Of a DNA stretch of 64,000 nt, positions 56,686 through 64,000 are shown one piece after another. The stretch is from assembly GCA_963691655.1 (NCBI GenBank), contig OY829328.1, forward strand, positions 69,506,400 to 69,570,399. Direction: 5' to 3'. This DNA is from Toxonevra muliebris. Its lineage: Eukaryota; Arthropoda; Insecta; Diptera; Pallopteridae. The translations under genes were made by a program, and so were the position numbers. Numbering within the stretch: the stretch's first letter is position 1; every line of letters begins with the position of its first letter. The notes beneath the pieces were generated by a model. The model was not told where the DNA came from, did not search any database, and saw only the letters and a program-made list of their open reading frames with translations.

Positions 56686-59235
56686 TTTTGATTTTTTTTT
56701 CAACCATATGGCATTTTCAACCTGCTGCAATAAATAATTCTATCGTAAGTGATCTCTCATGTTTATAACATTTGCACCAGATAAATTTCATATATCTTAA
56801 ATACATTTAAAATATTTCTAAATCAATTTGAATTATTATGGAGTACAATTGAAAGCAAATAGTTGTATCTCAATTTCTATATAATCTTACCAGGGCAAAT
56901 ACTTGATCTTAGATTTTTTTCTATATAATTTTCCTGATAAAGTTTTTTTAAATAAGAGAAAAATATTTTTAGTAGAATTTTCAAGTTTGTATTTGTCAAA
57001 AGCAACTAGATAATGGATTTTCAGACATTAAAAATCTTTAGGTCTTAAATCTGACCATCAGTTACCATTCTAAGATATATTTAAATATTAGTGAATAAAA
57101 AAATGTGTATTTCCTTTATTGATGCATACATATATAAGACAAAATTAATAAATTTCTATTCCCAATGGGCAGGGGGTTTAATATTCATAACAGAAATCCC
57201 CTTTCGATTGGCCCTACTTTTAACAAGTCTGGCAACTCTTAACTTTTCTTAAAACGGAATATTAAAAACGGAATGTACCAAAACTTCCTTCGCTATCTTC
57301 CACCCTCAGAAAATTATTCAATTTGAAAATAGGTCTGACAAAAATTGGAAGTAAACTTTTTGTTAACCCTAAAAGTATGCAATCATGTTGAAAAATTAAT
57401 AAAAGTGGAAAAATAAAAAATTGCATTCATTAATTTCACTTTTATTCCAACACTAAAGGATTTCAATAAAAATTGTTTAACTTTCTAAAATTTAAATATC
57501 AACATAACTGAATGAAATAAATTTCTTGAGTAGCAAACCGTCCATTCTTCCACTATAGCTTGCCAAATATGACGAAAATTGTAACTTTAAGCTTAGCTTG
57601 TGACGAGACCCTCAGGGTAATTAAAACTGACTCAGATTAGAGTTTAGAAACCCAAAATTTACTAGCATACAAAATCAGAGGGCTCCTTCTAATTTTGTCT
57701 CTCCGCTGTATCAAATCGCTGTGCAATGCTCCAACTAAAAAAGTTTAAAGTTTCATATAATAGTATGATCGAGGCATTTATGCCAAAAACATTGTACATA
57801 TGATTTATGGAAGTACATATTTGGGAATAGCTACTACTATAAAGCTCCAATGTATATAAAGTTTGATGTATAGTTCTAATTTTTCATCCATACCGAGACG
57901 ACTAAATTATATGTTGAGTATAGTGTAGCGTGCAGTAAACCTTTTGGTAAAAATCAAATAAAAAATCAAAGTAAACAAACAAAACAAAAAAAACAAATCA
58001 ACGTCTTTATAATTCTGAATGAAAAAATATATTAGTTAGTAGGGTGTAACTAAAGAACAATAGTTAATTAACAAAAGCATAAAATGTGGAGACAATTTGT
58101 AAATATGTATACGATTATATCTATTACGAGCGTATTTCCGCTTCTATGTAAATATACGTTTATTACGTTTGGTATTACGAAAATACATTGCAGATCAATT
58201 ACGAGTGTAATAAAAACTTTAATGTACTTTTAGCATGAAAGCTTTGAGGAAAAATTGATAAAATTAAAAGGGTTAAGGTGAAGTTATGGTCTTATGCGCT
58301 ACTGAAAAAAAATAGCAATAACTTTACTATACATACAGTCTTGCCATTAAAGAAATAATGTCGACAGTATCGTTAATTTCGACTTGATTTGCCATTTATC
58401 TCATATAAATATGCGTATATTAATAATATCAGTATTATTTCTTTTATTTAGTATATAGTTAGATTAATATACTCGGGCTCTATTTTACGCTTTTGTAACA
58501 AACCGATTTATCGCCTCATATGCCTTAACTTTTAAAGTGTAGCGTGCAGTATGCGTGAGTAAACTTGTGCTGTGTGGAAAAATGCAACCTTTAACAAAAT
58601 CATTAAAACTTTGCAATTGCATAAAACCAAAAATAAAAACTCTCTTGCGACTTTACTAAGTTTACTTTATAAAGTTGACGTTTTTCAACGGATGAAATGA
58701 AGAAATGCGCTTTAAAGGAGCTGACGCATTTTCAACTATTACCAAATCCTACAAACGAAAAAAAAAAAACAATAACTAAATAAAAATCAATAAATTATTG
58801 TAATTCTGTTTATTTATAAGTTGATTTTTATTAATAGAAAAATGCATGTGTTTATTTAAATACTTTTAAATGGTACCTATTGACAATGCGTTTGGGTTAA
58901 GTTTATTTATTAATGTGTTTCTATAATTTAGCATATGAAAATTGCTTAAATTACACACGTGTCTCCATATTAACAATATTGTTAATAGTTATTCACGCAT
59001 GTGTGTGTTTGGGTATCGGCGCGTGTGTTTTTTAGTTATGTGTGCTTGAATACATTGTTTCCAAACCTTGAATAATTTAGTTTATGGCAAACCCAGACAA
59101 AATAATTCAATTTATACTGGTGATAATTTTTAAGGTTATAGAATATAGTTTTTTGAGCTGAATGAAAATATACTACCTCTGTATTTTTATTATATGTTTA
59201 TCAACTATACTGTATATATATCTATACTATACATC
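56686..59235. other. AT-rich sequence; no gene recognised
   Basis: The 15-mer GTGTAGCGTGCAGTA occurs at about 57924 and 58540 in the same orientation, the only repeat noticed. No coding segment. Confidence 0.55.
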
Positions 59236-59239
59236 ACTG

Positions 59240-61380
59240 GAACGGCACCCTTCTTAAGAAGAAAAGTTGGCAGATGGCTGCCATTAGATTAGATTAAATA
59301 AAGAGCAAGAACTGGTCACCTAATCACCGAGGCCTCAGGTGCGCCTATTGCGACTAACTCATCCAAACAAATCACCCCTGAGTCGTTAAGAATTCTAAGA
59401 CATTCTTGGGAAATTAGTCCGCAATTTCTAACTGTTCTAGGTAGTATTTTCCTAAGTAGAGTAGACGGGTCCATATTAGACAATTACAATGGCACAGTAA
59501 GTGCTCAGCTGTTTCCTCTTCTTCTATTCAGTAGTTGCACACAGTCTCTGAAAAACAGTTCGGCCTACAAAACTGAGTTTCTTGACCCATACTAGTAAAT
59601 AGGTGTCTTCTTGGTCTTTCCCTATAAACACCTGCGCCAACACCATTATCCGTTTTAGAGCCATCTGTGTACCAGACATGAAAGTTATGCTGTGATGGAG
59701 ATTTTTTTACACTGTTCCCATTTAACCCTGTCTGAGAATGTTACCTTTAATTGGTGTCTGAAGTTATATTTGGGATCACAGAAATCACTTAGGGCTGGAT
59801 TAAGTGTGTGTATTTCGACTTCATCCCTAAGTAGAGTTCGCCATAGACGCACTGCACCTTCTTTATTTTCTGAGATGAGTTTTGCTGCAGTTCTTCTTTC
59901 TTAATAAAAAAATTAATTGGGGGAAGGTTTAATATATCTTCAGGGGCTGCAGTCGGAGCAGACCCCATTGGCCCAGTTGTGGAAACACAGGCTAGTATTT
60001 GTGAATTATTGACCTTGCTCTGCGCTGTTTTTTGATCCAGCTTTTTACACCAAACATGTGCCGCATAAGCAAGGCTTGGTCTAATAATGGCTGCATATGG
60101 CCTTAGCGACATTTTCGGATTGAGTCCCCAGCTTTTACCCATTAAACATCTGCTCGTCCAAAGAGTAGCCCAGGCTTTGTTTGTGGTCTTATCTAGGTGA
60201 CTGTTCTATAATAGTTTTTCATCGAGTGTGATACTGCGGTACTTTACTTCGTTTACTTGGTCAAGATTACTATGCATGGTCTTTTTAGGGTTAACATTTA
60301 GTCCCACCTTCCTGCACAAATTCGACATAAGGGACAACGCTATCTGGAGTAACTGTGAGATTGTATCTACAAATTTTCCTCTGATAAGGACAGCAATGTC
60401 AACAGCATACCCCTGTACATCAAAGCCATTGCTACAGAAAAGATTGAGAAGATCATCGACAACAATAGATCATAAAAGTGGTGACAGTACCCCACCTTGA
60501 GATTGCCCTTTAGCTGCCCGAACCTGAACTTCAACTTCTGTGGCTCCTATAGAGGACTTAATGCTCCTTTCGCTAAGAACATTATTAATCCATCTGCATG
60601 TTGTCAAGTCGACCCCTTTTTTTTTTTTGTTGAAACAGACAAAAGAAGTATTTAAGAATACAGCACTCAGACAAGTTTTACGTCCATTGTACTATATCCT
60701 GTGTTCCGTTCCCTTTCGCTATTCTTTAAATTTACCAGATTTATTAATAAGTCTTAGCAGATCCTGCGGTGTTAGAGAGCTCAGGTGATCGTCTCCCAAC
60801 ACTCCAGTACCAAATATGCTTACTCTGATCTGGCAGAAAGCGGGAAATACACTAAGAAAGTTGTCCGCCGTCTCTTCACCACAGGAAACACAGAAAGCAC
60901 TAGCTCCCAGGCCAATCATATGCAAATGTTTGGCCCAAGAGAAATGACCTGTATATAATCCCACTAGCTGCCTACAGCTCTTTCTGTTAAGTGATAACAG
61001 AAAGTCTGTTAGACGCTTCGAGATAATAGGTAACATGGTCTTTGTCGACCCCTTTGCTTAGGACTGAACTATTGATAAGAACAAAATCGGTGTTGTCGAA
61101 TGCCTCTTCAATATCGAGAAAGCAACCAATCACATACTCTTTGTTCTCAAGAGATTTTTCAATATTCTGCGTGAGATTCTAAAGGGCATAGGTGGTCGGT
61201 TTTCCTGCTTGATAAGCATATTGATTTTTATTTAGAGGACTTAGAGTAAGATACCTCTCTCTTACTTATATGCCGGTCAATTAATTTTTCCATTGTTTTA
61301 AGAAAAAATGAGGTTAAACTGATCAGTCTTTATGATTTAGGCAGGTCGGCCATGATTGCAGCTGTTCTGCTTATCTAAAA
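59240..61380 (-). pseudogene. LINE ORF2 (RT plus RNase H) pseudogene, interrupted
   Basis: Reading the minus strand: 'YRLISLTSFFLKTMEKLI' (about 61330), 'QYAYQAGKPTTYAL' (about 61215), 'FLDIEEAFDNTDF' (about 61100, motif A with its Asp). After the 60620-61043 insertion come 'GQSQGGVLSPLL' (about 60500), 'GYAVDIAVLIRGKF' (about 60420, motif C with YADD changed to YAVD), 'VGLNVNPKKT' (about 60300), and a thumb-like frame 60142-59789 with 'IIRPSLAYAAHVW' and 'ILNLPPI'. Then 'VWYTDGSKTDNGVGAGVY' (about 59670, RNase H start), an internal deletion, and 'EEEETAEHLLCHCNCL' (about 59510). The order fits an RNase-H-bearing I/LOA-type LINE. YAVD, stops and deletion make it dead. Confidence 0.85.
60620..61043 (-). 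mobile_element. 5'-truncated LINE insertion (family B, copy 2) with 12-bp target duplication
   Basis: GTCGACCCCTTT occurs at 60608-60619 and again at 61044-61055, exactly where the host LINE frame breaks and resumes. On the minus strand the inserted piece ends in a run of A (T run to 60628). It carries the end of ORF2: 'SKRLTDFLLSLNRKSCRQLV', 'GLYTGHFSWAKHLHMIGLGA', 'FCVSCGEETADNFLSVFPAF' and 'LLRLINKSGKFKE'. The stop is at 60719, followed by a ~90-base 3' UTR. The 105-codon frame is intact, so the insertion is much younger than its host. It matches 45590-45870. Confidence 0.9.
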
Positions 61381-61929
61381 TCAATTCAGAATTAAGTCAA
61401 AGTATTGAAAATTCAATTTTTAGCACACTTTTGAAAATAAATATTTGATTATCGTAATTTTTTTACTATTTCAACTTGAAATTAAAAAAAAGAACTATGA
61501 CAGATATCACAGCGATCCGGGTTCGGGCTAGTACTGTAGATGTACTGAAGATATTATGATTTAATGAAATTTGGGCGTAATCGGTTCTTTAGTTTTGGAG
61601 ATATCGTGGCAGCCATTTCAAAAAATGAAATTTTGAGAAAAACGCGATTGAAATTTCAAGTATGCAGACTGTTTGTTGTATTGTTAATAGTGTAAATAAG
61701 TATACGAACACGATTGGGGTGGTTGTCGCTGACGATGGGAGAGCCACACACAATCAAAGTGGTGGCGATGGCGATAAATGATTGTTTTGACATTTTAAGA
61801 TTCATATTCACATATGCAAAACAAAAAATTAATAAACTTTTGAATTTTGATGATTTCACGCTAGAATGTTGTGACTTCAAAACAAAAACAAATTTATGAA
61901 GCCGTGTCAAATGAAGCTTCATGTAAACT
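61381..61929. other. No recognised gene
   Basis: A transposon-like segment containing 'GTTTTGGAGATATCGTGGCAGCC' lies at about 61590-61615. Frames at 61656-61922 on both strands have no recognisable family. Confidence 0.5.
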
Positions 61930-62399
61930 CTACCTTATAAGGTTATGTGTATACAAAGTTAGTCGTCGTCGCTGTCGCACAGTTATTTGATCCCACACAA
62001 CGACGGGATAATCACCGCATGCATTAGACGAGACTTTAAATGCCGAAATTCTGCCAGGCTCAGCTTGCGGTTTCGTCCTACAATTATCTCCTAGCGAGAA
62101 GCCAAGAGATTCTGTATTACATCTATGGAACACCAGAATTTTTCCTCTGTTTTCTTCTTGATTGATTCGATGCACTGCATTTGCTCCTTCTTAAACCGAA
62201 TCATCTAAAATTGTGACACTAGCCACAGGTCGTTGACGGGAAAATCACTTACTTTTAACCAGGCTACGCACTTGACGTAGTTGACGATGATTTCGATAGC
62301 TTTTATTTAAGACAACCGGAACTCCTTTTTTTACTTTAAATGTTGAGTATTGCTGGAACAGATACATAGATATTTTTTGTGGATCTAAAGCTCTAATTT
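61930..62399 (-). pseudogene. Unidentified degraded reading frame
   Basis: A single minus-strand frame stays open from about 62399 to 61930 apart from stops near 62249 and 62195. It contains 'KKGVPVVLNKSYRNHRQLR' then 'QVRSLVK', later 'RQRPVASVTILDDSV', 'KPQAEPGRISAFKVSSNA' and 'PVVVWDQITVRQRRRL'. A GTAAGT donor follows 'SLVK' (62252) and an acceptor-like TTCCAG precedes 62352, so 62352-62253 could be a spliced exon. Its 'LRQVRSLVK' recalls the pre-TM5 region of gustatory receptors, but the following sequence shows no membrane helices. The family is unknown; the frame may belong to a decayed mobile element. Confidence 0.35.
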
Positions 62400-62478
62400 A
62401 TAATAAAAACTAAATTGAAGAAAAGCTGGTTGCAAATTTGTATTCTTGGGATTTTATTTTGAAATTCTTTCCTAAGAA

Positions 62479-63207
62479 CTACATTAAAACATCATTAACA
62501 TTAGCCCTCATCAATTTAACCATACGCTCACGTTCACAACGTTTCTTTTGCATCTCCACCAAATCCACCATGAATATATTCAACTCACGGGAAATAACAT
62601 AAATCGTAAATAGATGCAGCCAGGCATAGAATAAACAGATTGTCTTGTAAAAATCCGAAAGCACAACAACAACATAATATTTAATAGTGGGCTCCTCATG
62701 CGTTATCTGCTCATAGAAGAATACCGAATGCCATGTACTAAATGCCATTATTCCAGCTAATGTCAAAGTCATTACAGCACCCAGATAATATACCTTCCGA
62801 AATATAGACGTAACATTAAGACCCAAACGGAAGAATTTTTCCATTAACGTTGTATAGATATTCAAAAAAGATACATAATTCCTGCTACCAACGACCACAG
62901 GACCCAAAACAAGAAAAGTTATTAGAACACCCTGTAGTCGTAAACATAGATTACCTAAAGATGCCAATGCCGAATGACCAATAAGTGGTTGAGCATAGTC
63001 ACGCCAATCATCAATTAGAAGCGTAATATTCACATAGGTGTAGACTAAAATGTGTATAACGGTTAATATATATAACTTCCATGAAAAGTAGAATTTATGC
63101 TCATGGGGAACATAACGATATGGAAAAATTCCTGCAGTACGTAGTAGAAAAAATGCCAGCCCGTAAGCTTCACCGATATTATGTGGATGCCCTCCAACGA
63201 TAGTCAT
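62479..63207 (-). CDS. Chemoreceptor, probable gustatory receptor, 5' exon (partial)
   Basis: Insect gustatory receptors are seven-helix ligand-gated cation channels of sensory neurons with an intracellular N-terminus. The frame starts at ATG 63207 (in-frame TAG about 30 bases upstream) and gives 242 residues; the family is usually 370-450. 'LLRTAGIFPYRY' near residue 22 is typical of the N-terminus. Hydrophobic helices lie at about 43-65, 87-107, 140-158 and 182-212 ('YKTICLFYAWLHLFTIYVIS'), followed by a charged segment 'MQKKRCERERMVKLMRAN' like intracellular loop 2. TM5-TM7 with the signature TYxxxxxQF are absent. Possible donors AAT|GTTAAT or GAT|GTTTTA precede the stop, but no convincing C-terminal exon was found down to the LINE at 61.4 kb. 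It is either truncated or continued on unseen exons. An odorant receptor is less likely. Confidence 0.7.
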   Translation of the reverse strand: MTIVGGHPHNIGEAYGLAFFLLRTAGIFPYRYVPHEHKFYFSWKLYILTVIHILVYTYVNITLLIDDWRDYAQPLIGHSALASLGNLCLRLQGVLITFLVLGPVVVGSRNYVSFLNIYTTLMEKFFRLGLNVTSIFRKVYYLGAVMTLTLAGIMAFSTWHSVFFYEQITHEEPTIKYYVVVVLSDFYKTICLFYAWLHLFTIYVISRELNIFMVDLVEMQKKRCERERMVKLMRANVNDVLM

Positions 63208-64000
63208 GCTGAACGATTGTCTTTTTGTTTTAAACTAACAATGGACAAATGGTGAATGGACTCGTAAGCGAAAGTTTACGTACAAATATTTTGCATTTAA
63301 TTAGTAAAATGGTATTATCGTACTTGAACATCGATTATTGTTAAGGGATTTGAAATATTGCTTTGGAGAATTGGAAGAGAGTGAAAATTTAAATTAAAAT
63401 AGCGCAATAGGAATGGAAATTTGTATATTATTTACAAATCAAAATGTGTAAATTCAACGTGAAGTAGTTTAAAGTGAAGTGAGTATAATAAAAACTCAGA
63501 AGCGAATTAAATTTGTATCAAGTTTAAATTAATTTGTAAAATTTTATATTACACTATTTAAAAATACATATATTATAGACGTAAAATGCTTAGCATCTAA
63601 TCTAAAGTTTTTCGTTAATTTAATTTATCTAAAATAATTTAATATCTAAATGTAAGAATAAAAATTAACAGTAAGAAAAAAAAAATTGATTTTAATTTCA
63701 AATTCAGACCAATTCTTTATTAACCCAATAATGTCGCTGAGCTGTTCCTGACCTAGGTTCAAAAACAATTTTTTTCTCTAGTTACTTTCTTAATGGATTA
63801 AAGTGTCTCGGATACTTTCCACGTTATTTTAAGGATTTAAATGTGAATCAAAAATTTCATAAATAGAACTTAATCTTCAGAGTTTTTTAGATTCAATATT
63901 CGCGAATATCACAAGAATGTACTAAAAGTACTTAAACTGCACCAATTTGTTCTTTTAACCCTTTCAATCCCCAAAAAAGTTGTAAAAAATTAAGTTATTC
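63208..64000. other. 5' flank of the chemoreceptor gene; no other gene seen
   Basis: AT-rich sequence holding the presumed minus-strand promoter of the receptor; no core motif stands out. TTAACCCTTTCAATCC at 63956 looks like a TTAA-CCC transposon end running out of the window. Confidence 0.5.

Noticed and set aside
61930..62175. C-terminal exon of the chemoreceptor at 62479-63207
   Set aside because: The translation has no membrane helices and no TYxxxxxQF signature, so it cannot supply TM5-TM7.
1..64000. CRISPR array, operon or prokaryotic defence system
   Set aside because: Repeat spacing, introns and eukaryotic transposons rule out a prokaryotic source, and no regularly spaced repeat array with unique spacers exists here.

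Overview
This window is AT-rich intronic and intergenic DNA from a eukaryote, almost certainly a higher fly (Diptera, Schizophora; a calyptrate such as a blowfly or house-fly relative is my guess). The grounds are one exon of a fly-type vesicular monoamine transporter, a fly-type chemoreceptor gene, GT-AG introns, CAA/CAG-rich exonic sequence, and a dense layer of decayed LINE, Tc1/mariner, hAT and piggyBac elements. There are no bacterial features: no operons, no Shine-Dalgarno sites, no CRISPR.

Only three stretches look like real protein-coding sequence. (1) On the + strand at 44148-44757 is the first coding exon of Vmat. It encodes a long Asn/Gln/Thr/Ser-rich cytoplasmic N-terminus and most of transmembrane helix 1, ending at a GTAAGT donor. 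The remaining Vmat exons were not recognised and probably lie beyond 64000. (2) On the - strand at 52509-53006 is an intact single-exon gene for a 165-residue protein that I do not recognise. (3) On the - strand at 62479-63207 is the 5' exon (242 codons) of a seven-helix chemoreceptor, probably a gustatory receptor; TM5-TM7 are missing or on unseen exons. If Vmat really continues past the window, genes 2 and 3 are antisense genes nested in a Vmat intron of more than 19 kb.

Upstream of Vmat (1-44 kb) the sequence reads as a long 5' intron or intergenic region. It has three weak candidates for noncoding exons or promoters, at about 1.35-1.71 kb, 10.5-10.78 kb and 30.7-31.15 kb. Otherwise it is transposon graveyard: a Tc1-like element with TA ends (3855-6005); hairpin MITEs at 7.4 and 7.7 kb; a Tc1-like element with long IR/DR-type inverted repeats carrying a nested hAT element (11213-13237 and 11904-12640); LINE fragments at 5.4, 9.1, 14.6-15.1, 15.7 and 28.1-28.7 kb; a piggyBac remnant inside a ~300-bp-arm inverted repeat together with a tRNA-Glu-like sequence (19.3-21.2 kb); a mariner fragment at 23.9 kb; a 740-bp degenerate repeat field (28.9-29.65 kb); a piggyBac-type MITE with TTAA ends (31694-32168); and a hAT element with a perfect 8-bp target duplication (40211-41342).

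Downstream of the Vmat exon (45-64 kb) there are more LINE remnants. Among them, a 5'-truncated, poly(A)-tailed LINE copy with a 12-bp target duplication sits inside an older LINE reverse-transcriptase gene (59.2-61.4 kb). There is also a fresh-looking triplicated 190-bp tandem repeat (53521-54080) and a near-perfect 33-bp hairpin (56598-56685). All annotations were made by eye; no alignment or database search was run.
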